6,913 bases of DNA, taken from assembly GCA_030682755.1 (NCBI GenBank), contig JAUXNR010000069.1, positions 1 through 6,913 on the forward strand, read 5' to 3'. Below are positions 1 through 5,705 of the stretch, piece after piece. Source of the stretch: Flavobacterium sp. GTDB lineage: Bacteria > Bacteroidota > Bacteroidia > Flavobacteriales > Flavobacteriaceae. Each line of letters begins with the position of its first letter. Position 1 is the stretch's first letter. A program made the translations under genes and the position numbers. The notes below the pieces were generated by a model. That model worked only from the letters and a program-made list of their open reading frames with translations, did no database searches and was not told where the DNA came from.

Positions 1-562
1 TGGTTTAGCTTCATTAAGAGGTTGTCCTGATACAGATGGTGACGGAATCGCTGATAAAGATGACAAATGTCCAGATGTTAAAGGTCCAAGAGAAAACCAA
101 GGATGTCCTTGGCCAGATAGAGATGGTGACGGTGTTCTTGACAAAGATGACAAATGTCCAGATGTTAAAGGTACTGTAGCTAATAATGGTTGTCCTGAAG
201 TTTCTGAAGAAGTTGTAAAACAATTGAATGATTTTGCTAAATCAATCTTATTTGATACAGGAAAATCTACAATCAAACAAGTTTCTTTCGGTACATTAGC
301 TTCTATCAAAAATGTAATGAACGAATATCCATATGCTAGATTCAGAATTGAAGGTCACACTGACAGTACAGGTTCTTTAGCATTAAACGAAAGATTATCT
401 AAAGAAAGAGCTGCTGCTGTTAAAGATTACTTAATCGCTAACGGTGTTGAAGCTTCAAGATTAGAGTCTGAAGGATTTGGTCCATCTCGTCCGGTTGCTG
501 ATAACAAAACAGCTGCAGGAAGAGCTCAAAACAGAAGAACAGAAGTTGTTGTTATAAAATAA
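1..562 (+). CDS. OmpA family protein with TSP3 repeats, C-terminal part
   Basis: This is a partial gene open from the left edge; the first complete codon is at position 2 and 186 residues are visible before the TAA at 560-562. Visible residues 1 to about 65 hold two thrombospondin type 3 repeats of the form [19 protein letters not shown] plus the CP start of a third; these acidic loops bind calcium. The OmpA-like domain follows (about residues 75-186). It has a FDTGKSTI start, GHTDSTG with Asp121, LSKER with Arg136, and a C-terminal NRRTEVVV strand. Asp121 and Arg136 have the spacing of the two residues that bind diaminopimelate in Acinetobacter OmpA. The family sits in the outer membrane and holds it to peptidoglycan; the beta-barrel and signal peptide would lie upstream. 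The TTG at 224 is an internal Leu codon, not a start, because the frame stays open with clear TSP3 homology before it. Confidence 0.95.
   Translation, partial: GLASLRGCPDTDGDGIADKDDKCPDVKGPRENQGCPWPDRDGDGVLDKDDKCPDVKGTVANNGCPEVSEEVVKQLNDFAKSILFDTGKSTIKQVSFGTLASIKNVMNEYPYARFRIEGHTDSTGSLALNERLSKERAAAVKDYLIANGVEASRLESEGFGPSRPVADNKTAAGRAQNRRTEVVVIK
56..172 (+). repeat. Exact 30-bp direct repeat inside TSP3 coding sequence
   Basis: The 30 bases at 56-85 recur without change at 143-172. The period is 87 bp, which equals 29 codons. They encode [10 protein letters not shown] in each of the two visible TSP3 units. The flanking parts of the units are similar but not identical, so the DNA match is stronger than protein conservation alone requires. 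Confidence 0.9.
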
Positions 563-584
563 TTTCTTCTTTAAATATTTTAAG

Positions 585-620
585 AAACGTCCCGATTTAT
601 CGGGACGTTTTTTTATTTTT
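585..620 (+). terminator. Rho-independent terminator after the OmpA gene
   Basis: Positions 585-596 and 599-610 form a perfect 12-bp inverted repeat centred on a GTCCCGAT/ATCGGGAC core. If the central pairs open, about 10 bp and a small loop remain. A run of seven T begins at 608, followed by an A and five more T. It starts 22 bp after the OmpA stop codon, so it should end that transcript. It also lies directly before the next start codon at 626. Confidence 0.93.
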
Positions 621-625
621 ATACA

Positions 626-3382
626 ATGCCAACAATTACTTTTTTACAAAAGCTTTCACAGACAATATTTGAAAAATTTTCACATGATTTTTCAAACCTG
701 ACCATTGTTTTACCCAACAAGCGAGCTAAAGTTTTTCTTTTAGAAGCTTTGAGAGAAAACAGCAAGCAAACTTTTTTTGCACCTACTATTTGTAGCGTTG
801 AAGATTTTATTCAAAACGTATCCGGTATTCGATCTGTTGACGCTGTTGAGGTTTTATTTGAGTTTTATACTGTTTATAGAAGCATTACTCCTAAAGAAGA
901 AATACAAGTTTTTGAACAATTTTCAAATTGGGCAAAAACACTTTTACAGGATTTTAATGAAATTGATCGGTATTTACTGGAACCCAATCATGTTTTTTCT
1001 TATTTGAAAGATATTGAAGCCATTAAAAGATGGGACTTGGAGCCACAAGATAAAACGGAATTAGTAGATAACTATTTAAAGTTTTGGCACAATATGCCGA
1101 TTTATTATCAAGCGTTTTATCAAGCATTATTGAAAAAAGGTATTGGCTACCAAGGATTGCTTTACAGAGAAGCTGTTGAAAACCTTACGCATTTTATCAA
1201 CGCAATCGGTTCTAATCATTATGTTTTTGCCGGATTTAATGCACTCAATCAAGCTGAAGAGAGAATTATTCAACAACTTCTTTCTCAAGAAGTAGCATCC
1301 GTTTATTGGGATGCAGATGAAACTTTTTTAAACGATCCTTTTCATGATGCAGGATTGTTTGCCAGGAAAATTAAAAAATCTTGGCCGTATTATAAAAATC
1401 ATCCGTATGAATGGATTTTTAATCAATTTACAGAGGGAAAAGACATTCATATTATTGGAACACCCAAAATGATTGGACAAGTTAAAATAACAGGTTCCAT
1501 TATTGATGATATTACCAATCATACACCGCTTGATAAAGTAGCGGTGGTTTTAGGTGAAGAAAATATTCTTATTCCCTTGCTGTATTCATTGCCCAAAAGT
1601 GTTACTGAGTTAAACATTACGATGGGGTATTCCAGTAAGAATAATCCGGCTCAATTGTTAGTCAATAAGTTGTTTAAAATGCATCAAAATGCATTAAGCC
1701 GAAGCCAAAACAGTTCTGTTTATTATTATAAAGACGTTTTGGATATTTTGAACAATGTATTAATTGAACCTTTTATTCCAACCAAAAAATTAATTTCAAT
1801 AATCAATTCAAACAATTATTCTTTTATTACAAAAGATAAGCTTTTTGAATTGCAAAAAGAACCGAATGTTTTATTTCAACTTCTTTTCGAGCAGTGGGAC
1901 AATCAACCTTTATGGATTTTAGAACGATTGTCTGATATTCTTATCCAAATAAAAAACCAACTTTCAAATGAAACAGAAAGCGAAAAAATAACAAAAGCTT
2001 TTGTTTATTCTGTTTTTAAAGTGATAACCAAACTCACCAATTACTGCTCAGAGCATATTGCTGTTCAAGATATTGCGGTTTTGTATTCCATTTATAAGCA
2101 AATTATTGATTTGGCCGAAGTCTCCTTTGAAGGTGAGCCACTTCAAGGCTTGCAAATCATGGGTGTTTTAGAAAGCAGGGTTTTAGATTTTGACACCGTT
2201 ATCATTACTTCCATGAATGAGGGCACATTTCCGGCCGGTAAATCACAAAATTCATTCATTCCATTTGATGTTAAACGTGAATTAGGGCTTCCTACTTTCA
2301 AAGAAAAAGATGCTATTTACACCTATCATTTTTATCATTTGTTACAACGTGCCAAAACCATTTATCTTTTGTATAACACCGAATCTGAAGGAATTGATGC
2401 CGGTGAAAAAAGCAGATTTATTACCCAATTGGAATTTGAAAGACATGCAAATCACAACATTACGCATGATATTTATAATGCGGTTTTGCCTGAAAAAGCA
2501 AACGAGCCGATAGTTATAGAAAAATCGGAACGAGTGATGGAACGGCTGAAAGACCTTTTTTCCACTTCGCTTTCTCCATCGTCAATTACAACCTATATCA
2601 GAAACCCAATTCAGTTTTATTATCAAAAGGTTTTGCGTATTTCAGAAGTTGATGAAGTGGAAGAGAATATTGCGGTAAACACTTTGGGCACTATAATTCA
2701 CAAATCACTTGAAGAACTTTATAAACCCTATTTGAATGTGTATTTGTCTGTTTTAATTGTAGATCAAATGATTGCAATTGCAGACAAAGAAGTGTTGAAG
2801 CAATTCAAAGAGATTTATAAAGAAGGTGAGATTCATAAAGGAAAAAATTTAATTGCTTATGAAGTGGCCAAGCGAAATATTTATAATTATCTGCAACTTG
2901 AAAAGAAATTATTGGAAGAAAACGATGCCGTAAAAGTCTTGTTTTTAGAGAGAAATTTTGAACAAGTGTTAGAAGATGTTCGATTGCCTTTTCCGGTAAC
3001 TATAAAAGGAAATGTTGACAGAATTGAACTTCGAAATAACAAACTTCGAATCATCGATTATAAAACCGGAAAAGTGGAGCAGAACAGTTTATCCATTCAA
3101 ACTTTTGACGGCATAACGCTTGATATAAAAAATGACAAAATTATTCAATTGTTGTGTTATGCGTTCATGGTTCAATCTGAATTTCCTAATACAGAAATGG
3201 AAGCCGGTATCATTTCTTTTAAAAACCTAAAAGTGGGATTCATGCCGTTTCAAATTAAAGAAGGTCGTGAAGTTATTACCAATTTAATAGACACTTCTGT
3301 ATTAGAAGCTTTCAAAACGGAATTGATCGGATTGTTGAATGAAATTCTAAATCAGGAAATTCCATTTGAAGAGAAAATATAA
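626..3382 (+). CDS. AddB-like PD-(D/E)XK nuclease (double-strand-break repair)
   Basis: This 918-residue protein matches the flavobacterial AddB-like family, the non-motor partner of AddA in processing double-strand DNA ends for recombination. No AddA partner gene is visible. The N-terminal helicase-like part has LPNKRAKV at residues 29-36 where a Walker A loop would be, with no GKT, so ATP binding there is unlikely. A UvrD/AddB-type segment, SMNEGTFP, lies at about 529-536. The C-terminal RecB-type nuclease domain looks complete: GTIIH with His692, NVDRIE with Asp798, IIDYKTGK with Asp811 and Lys813, and QxxxY at Gln841/Tyr845. The four cysteines of the iron-sulphur AddB proteins are missing; the usual Cys near residue 667 reads RNPIQFYY, and no Cys follows the nuclease motifs except Cys844 within them. 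ATG 626 is the only reasonable start, since the next in-frame Met is near residue 172. No Shine-Dalgarno is present, as is normal in this phylum. Confidence 0.9.
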   Translation: MPTITFLQKLSQTIFEKFSHDFSNLTIVLPNKRAKVFLLEALRENSKQTFFAPTICSVEDFIQNVSGIRSVDAVEVLFEFYTVYRSITPKEEIQVFEQFSNWAKTLLQDFNEIDRYLLEPNHVFSYLKDIEAIKRWDLEPQDKTELVDNYLKFWHNMPIYYQAFYQALLKKGIGYQGLLYREAVENLTHFINAIGSNHYVFAGFNALNQAEERIIQQLLSQEVASVYWDADETFLNDPFHDAGLFARKIKKSWPYYKNHPYEWIFNQFTEGKDIHIIGTPKMIGQVKITGSIIDDITNHTPLDKVAVVLGEENILIPLLYSLPKSVTELNITMGYSSKNNPAQLLVNKLFKMHQNALSRSQNSSVYYYKDVLDILNNVLIEPFIPTKKLISIINSNNYSFITKDKLFELQKEPNVLFQLLFEQWDNQPLWILERLSDILIQIKNQLSNETESEKITKAFVYSVFKVITKLTNYCSEHIAVQDIAVLYSIYKQIIDLAEVSFEGEPLQGLQIMGVLESRVLDFDTVIITSMNEGTFPAGKSQNSFIPFDVKRELGLPTFKEKDAIYTYHFYHLLQRAKTIYLLYNTESEGIDAGEKSRFITQLEFERHANHNITHDIYNAVLPEKANEPIVIEKSERVMERLKDLFSTSLSPSSITTYIRNPIQFYYQKVLRISEVDEVEENIAVNTLGTIIHKSLEELYKPYLNVYLSVLIVDQMIAIADKEVLKQFKEIYKEGEIHKGKNLIAYEVAKRNIYNYLQLEKKLLEENDAVKVLFLERNFEQVLEDVRLPFPVTIKGNVDRIELRNNKLRIIDYKTGKVEQNSLSIQTFDGITLDIKNDKIIQLLCYAFMVQSEFPNTEMEAGIISFKNLKVGFMPFQIKEGREVITNLIDTSVLEAFKTELIGLLNEILNQEIPFEEKI

Positions 3383-3393
3383 ACTTTGAGGGG

Positions 3394-4251
3394 TTATATT
3401 TTTTTGAAAAATGTCAACAAAATAGATTTCAACTCCGCTTCATTTTCGATATGACTCATGTGACCATCAGGAAGTGCTATCAATGTAGCTTTTGAACCCT
3501 CGATTTGATCAATGTTGTCTTCATAATTTAATACGCCGTCTTTTTTTCCCAATATTAATAGAATGGGATAAGGAGCAAAATGCAGCAACACTTCGCGGTC
3601 GTTTCTGATTTTCATGCCTTCCAAAGCCGCAATAATGCCTTGTAACGGGGTTTTTAAAGCCTCAAGTTTCACGACTTCAACTTGATCTTTTAAAAGCTCT
3701 CTGTTGTCTTCACTGAATAAGTTTGAAATTGCCATTCGAACAAATGCGGTGTAATTTTGTTTTACCGCTAAAATTGCTCTATCCCGGTTTGCTTTTCGTT
3801 CGTCGCTATCTGCTTTTGAAGTAGAATTCAACAAAACCAGTCCTTTCATCATGTCCGGATAATGTTCTGCAAAAGCCAATGCCACATAACCACCCATTGA
3901 ATGGCCCACAAAAATCGCTTTTCTGATTCGTAGTTTCAACAACACTTCATGAACCATGTCAGCTTGATCCTCCATACTGTGAATGTAGCCCAAACACTCA
4001 GACCCACCATGACCCAACAAATCAATGCAGACCACTCTATTTTTTTTTGAAAAATCAGCAATGTAATTGTTCCACATTCCCAAATTTTCTAAAAAACCAT
4101 GCAATAAAACCACAGCGGTTCCTTTTCCGGTATCGGTGTAATTGATTTTGGTGTTTTTGTAGTGTATGTTTTTGGTTTCAGGCTTCAAGTTTCGGGTTTC
4201 GGGTTGAAAAGTTGGTTTGGCAAAGTAAATTATAACTAAATTAATATCCAA
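3394..4251 (-). CDS. Alpha/beta hydrolase fold protein, start uncertain
   Basis: This is a small single-domain serine hydrolase, probably cytoplasmic; its substrate cannot be told from sequence. Counted from the TTG at 4251, it has VVLLHGF (oxyanion-hole region, 47-53), GHSMGG with nucleophile Ser118, GKKD with acid Asp238, and DGH with His264, so the catalytic triad is complete. The frame is bounded upstream by a stop at 4258-4260. Between that stop and the conserved core there is no in-frame ATG or GTG, only TTG at 4251 and 4188 and an ATA at 4167. About the first 28 residues (containing FQPETRNLKPETK) come from a low-complexity intergenic repeat, and the TTG at 4251 coincides with a likely -33 promoter element. 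I therefore think translation starts at 4188 or at the ATA at 4167; the latter gives a 257-residue protein beginning at the point (HYKNTKINYTD) where the fold begins. The limits given are the full open frame. Its stop faces the AddB-like gene across 11 bp. Confidence 0.85.
   Translation of the reverse strand: MDINLVIIYFAKPTFQPETRNLKPETKNIHYKNTKINYTDTGKGTAVVLLHGFLENLGMWNNYIADFSKKNRVVCIDLLGHGGSECLGYIHSMEDQADMVHEVLLKLRIRKAIFVGHSMGGYVALAFAEHYPDMMKGLVLLNSTSKADSDERKANRDRAILAVKQNYTAFVRMAISNLFSEDNRELLKDQVEVVKLEALKTPLQGIIAALEGMKIRNDREVLLHFAPYPILLILGKKDGVLNYEDNIDQIEGSKATLIALPDGHMSHIENEAELKSILLTFFKKI
4177..4204. repeat. Four 7-bp tandem units, TTCRGGT type
   Basis: Four consecutive 7-bp units read TTCAGGC, TTCAAGT, TTCGGGT and TTCGGGT on the plus strand. 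Similar strings of GAAAC-like units are, as I recall, common between genes in Flavobacterium. Here they fall inside the upstream extension of the hydrolase frame, where three units make 21 bp, giving the PET repeat seven residues apart. This supports reading them as leader sequence and not protein. Confidence 0.75.
4221..4251 (-). promoter_or_regulatory. Possible promoter of the hydrolase gene
   Basis: Read on the minus strand, a TTG at 4251-4249 is followed after 20 bases by TTACTTTG at 4228-4221. This matches the Bacteroidetes -7 consensus TAnnTTTG at every fixed base except one (T for A). The 20-base spacing is within the usual range for a -33 TTG. Transcription would start near 4214-4217, downstream of the first TTG of the open frame and upstream of the alternative starts at 4188 and 4167. 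Confidence 0.45.
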
Positions 4252-4276
4252 TTGGAATTAATTTAATTTTATTTTG

Positions 4277-4328
4277 AACACAGATTTGTAAAATTTTAGA
4301 AATTATTATAATTTTTCAAATCTGTGTT
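4277..4328. repeat. Long perfect inverted repeat (hairpin or cruciform)
   Basis: AACACAGATTTG at 4277-4288 is exactly complemented by CAAATCTGTGTT at 4317-4328. Inside, after one T-T mismatch, 4290-4295 pairs with 4310-4315 (AAAATT/AATTTT), leaving a loop of 14 bases. No T-run follows on either strand, so it does not look like an ordinary terminator. It lies between the divergent starts of the hydrolase and the secreted-protein gene. It could be a regulator site, an RNA structure or an intergenic repeat; CACAGATT-type words are, as I recall, frequent between flavobacterial genes. Confidence 0.8.
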
Positions 4329-4329
4329 T

Positions 4330-4368
4330 AAAAAAACAACCAGCATTCCAGAAAATCGCATTTTAAAC
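4330..4368. repeat. Left copy of a diverged 39-bp direct repeat
   Basis: This 39-bp segment starts with seven A, then CAACCAGCATTCC, and ends in TTTTAAAC. It matches 32 of 39 positions, without gaps, to 5639-5677. The sequence after it (to 4393) shares AAACCTTTAAAC-type words with the stretch after the other copy. Unlike the right copy, it no longer folds into a good hairpin, so it may be a decayed terminator. Confidence 0.75.
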
Positions 4369-4478
4369 GTTTAAACTCATAAACCTTTAAACCAAATCAT
4401 CAGTAATTAATCACAATAGTAACTCAAAACATCAGTTTGTAATATATAATTAACGGAATGTCAATTAATTATGTTAAA

Positions 4479-4512
4479 ATTTTTTATTTTTTATTTTTTA
4501 TTTTTTATTTTT
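4479..4512 (+). repeat. Tandem ATTTTTT repeat, 4.9 copies
   Basis: A 7-bp unit, A followed by six T, is repeated four times exactly (4479-4506) and then once with five T (4507-4512). It lies just before the secreted-protein gene and forms part of its likely promoter. It is enclosed by a perfect 10-bp inverted repeat, GTTAAAATTT at 4473-4482 and AAATTTTAAC at 4514-4523. Confidence 0.92.
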
Positions 4513-4513
4513 G
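4480..4513 (+). promoter_or_regulatory. Likely promoter of the secreted-protein/lipoprotein pair
   Basis: TATTTTTG at 4506-4513 fits the Bacteroidetes -7 consensus TAnnTTTG at every defined base. No clear TTG lies about 20 bases upstream; that place is occupied by the T-tracts of the tandem repeat (around 4480-4485). Transcription would begin near 4518-4521, leaving an A-rich leader of about 20 bases before the ATG at 4540. Confidence 0.6.
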
Positions 4514-4539
4514 AAATTTTAACTTAAAAACTTAGATAT

Positions 4540-4806
4540 ATGAAAAAACTCTTTTTATTAATTTTTGTGTTTATGTTGCATTTAACATTAAATGCTGAGG
4601 AATGTTCGTGCGGGTCATATGAACAAGGCATGTATGATTACGCTGTATTAGATGGTTCTGGTGGATGTTGTGGAGGAAGTCAAAACACTAATCACGGCAG
4701 TTATTTTACAACTTATGTACCTGGACCAGGAATGACTTGGATTGTTCGAGATGTTCAGAAAGTTTCTTTTAGTGACGCCGTTAGAGCTTGTTGCCCACCT
4801 GCATAA
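4540..4806 (+). CDS. Small secreted six-cysteine protein, function unknown
   Basis: This 88-residue protein is not one I recognise. Residues 1-19 form a clear Sec signal peptide: Lys-Lys start, hydrophobic core LFLLIFVFM, then LNA before Glu20, a good signal peptidase I site. The mature part of about 69 residues has six cysteines in three close pairs: C22xC24, C43-C44 and C84-C85. There is a Gly/Ser-rich loop around the middle pair (DGSGGCCGGS) and aromatic residues between the last two pairs. An even number of cysteines in an exported protein suggests disulphides, though metal binding is possible. ATG 4540 is chosen because it gives the signal peptide directly and sits about 20 bases after the likely promoter. 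The lipoprotein gene begins 18 bp after its stop, so the two are probably co-transcribed. A structural envelope protein, a secreted peptide toxin or a signalling protein would all fit; none is shown. Confidence 0.85.
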   Translation: MKKLFLLIFVFMLHLTLNAEECSCGSYEQGMYDYAVLDGSGGCCGGSQNTNHGSYFTTYVPGPGMTWIVRDVQKVSFSDAVRACCPPA

Positions 4807-4824
4807 ATTTAAAAAAAGTCAATT

Positions 4825-5382
4825 ATGAGATATTTATTTATAATATTTATATTTTTCGTTTCTTGCAATAATGACAAGAACGAAGTTATTGAAAGTGCTA
4901 TCGTTGGTGAAGAGTTACACGAAAACGCTCTCAATAGAAATTCATTTAATCCACCTTCTGATCATCCGATAAAAGCTGAGTTTATGTTAGAAGACCAAAA
5001 AGGATTAAATGAAGTGGATGCAATTTATAGGTCAAGTGTACCGTCTTCTAAAAATGAACCCTATTATGACAACTTAAGACAAATTGGTTTTATGTTGATG
5101 ATAAGAAATGGTTTAATTGAATATGGTACTAAACAACAAAAGCTGTATTACATTAATGAACAGCTTGAATCCTCTGCCAATCTTCCAAATTTTAATGACT
5201 TTTATTTGCTTTTAAATTCCTTGAAGTCTGAAGTTTCCGCAAAGGAATTAACTAGCTATTCTGATAAATTTTACACTAAAAATCTTGCTCTCATAAATGA
5301 AACTAGCTGGGAAAATGAAGATATAAAAACTCAGAAAATTAATGAGTTAAACGAAGCTTTGAGATTATTTAGTATTGAATAA
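4825..5382 (+). CDS. Lipoprotein of unknown function, paired with the six-cysteine protein
   Basis: This is a 185-residue protein with a very short lipoprotein signal: MRYLFIIFIFFVS followed by Cys14. Cys14 would be lipidated after cleavage by signal peptidase II and is the only cysteine in the protein. The residues after it are NNDKNE; acidic residues just after the lipidated Cys can mark surface export in this phylum, but this is not a clear match to a known export motif. The mature part is polar, with no transmembrane segment. Residues 75 to 185 look mostly helical, rich in Lys, Glu, Asn and Leu. I recognise no domain. Its start lies 18 bp after the preceding gene behind an A-rich stretch typical of Bacteroidetes translation starts, and a terminator follows 17 bp after its stop. 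It may anchor, receive or protect against the upstream secreted protein, but that is inference from position only. Confidence 0.85.
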   Translation: MRYLFIIFIFFVSCNNDKNEVIESAIVGEELHENALNRNSFNPPSDHPIKAEFMLEDQKGLNEVDAIYRSSVPSSKNEPYYDNLRQIGFMLMIRNGLIEYGTKQQKLYYINEQLESSANLPNFNDFYLLLNSLKSEVSAKELTSYSDKFYTKNLALINETSWENEDIKTQKINELNEALRLFSIE

Positions 5383-5399
5383 CTTTTTTAAAATAAATT

Positions 5400-5435
5400 A
5401 AAAAGGAGAATCTTAACTGAGAATCTCCTTTTTTT
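5400..5435 (+). terminator. Rho-independent terminator of the two-gene unit
   Basis: AAAAAGGAGA at 5400-5409 pairs with TCTCCTTTTT at 5424-5433. Beyond one A-A mismatch, the pairing continues for three more pairs and a G-T pair to a four-base loop (5415-5418). Seven T run from 5429 to 5435. It starts 17 bp after the lipoprotein stop codon. Confidence 0.9.
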
Positions 5436-5528
5436 ATGTTCAAATAATTGATGATTTCATTGAAAATGATTTAAAAATTTTTCTTCCTAAAAACAATTAC
5501 CCAAAAAACAATAATCTTCAGGATTTTG
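5436..5528. other. Non-coding spacer with no recognised element
   Basis: The 323-bp gap between the lipoprotein and aminopeptidase stops (5383-5705) holds the terminator at 5400-5435, this AT-rich spacer, a palindromic repeat at 5529-5627 and a minus-strand terminator at 5639-5667. In this part I see no open frame of useful length, no convincing promoter and no structured RNA. Confidence 0.6.
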
Positions 5529-5627
5529 TGTCATTTCGACGAAGGAGAAATCACATAAAGTTATTCAGATTATGAGATTGCTTCACCAGTTCGCTATTGC
5601 TCGTGTCCTCCTTGCGTCGGAATGACA
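5529..5627. repeat. 99-bp palindromic intergenic repeat (REP/MITE-like)
   Basis: The left end TGTCATTTCGACGAAGGAG (5529-5547) and the right end CTCCTTGCGTCGGAATGACA (5608-5627) are near-perfect terminal inverted repeats, differing by one T/C change and a CA insertion. Further in, AATCACATAA and TTATGAGATT pair with one mismatch. The two arms are unequal: about 28 bases between the inner and outer right arms have no partner on the left. There is no coding capacity. Sequences with GTCATTTCGACGAAGGAG-type ends are, as I recall, a widespread intergenic repeat family in flavobacteria. Confidence 0.8.
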
Positions 5628-5638
5628 ACTTTGCGGAC

Positions 5639-5667
5639 AAAAAAACGACCCGCATTCCTGCGAGTCG
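5639..5667 (-). terminator. Minus-strand terminator of the aminopeptidase gene
   Basis: On the minus strand, CGACTCGCA and TGCGGGTCG form a 9-bp stem with one G-T pair, closed by a GGAA tetraloop, and are followed by seven T (5645 down to 5639). It lies 38 bp beyond the stop codon of the minus-strand M24 peptidase at 5706, so it should end that transcript. Confidence 0.88.
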
Positions 5668-5677
5668 CCTTTTAAAC
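5639..5677. repeat. Right copy of a diverged 39-bp direct repeat
   Basis: This segment shares 32 of 39 positions, without gaps, with 4330-4368. It contains the whole minus-strand terminator hairpin plus the TTTTAAAC end, and is followed to 5702 by more AAACCTTTAAAC-type sequence, as in the left copy. The two copies are 1,309 bp apart and enclose the secreted-protein/lipoprotein unit. Confidence 0.75.
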
Positions 5678-5705
5678 TTATAAACCTTTAAACTCTTAAA
5701 CCAAT

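Noticed and set aside
14..223. Open frame on the minus strand, 69 codons
   Set aside because: It is antisense to the TSP3 repeats, and its repetitive protein merely mirrors the repeats on the other strand.
224..562. A 112-residue protein starting at TTG 224
   Set aside because: The same frame is open back to the left edge and encodes TSP3 repeats, so the TTG is an internal Leu codon.
777..1007. Plus-strand open frame of 76 codons
   Set aside because: It lies in another frame within the AddB-like gene, which has clear family motifs; nothing supports a separate product. The same holds for 1328-1522 (-) and 2310-2513 (+).
4277..4336. Inverted repeat as a Rho-independent terminator
   Set aside because: On the plus strand an A-run follows instead of a T-run, the minus strand also lacks one, and no gene ends just before it on either strand.
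5529..5627. CRISPR repeat or tRNA-like structure
   Set aside because: There is a single copy without spacers, and the folding does not give a cloverleaf; the terminal inverted repeats fit an intergenic palindromic element better.
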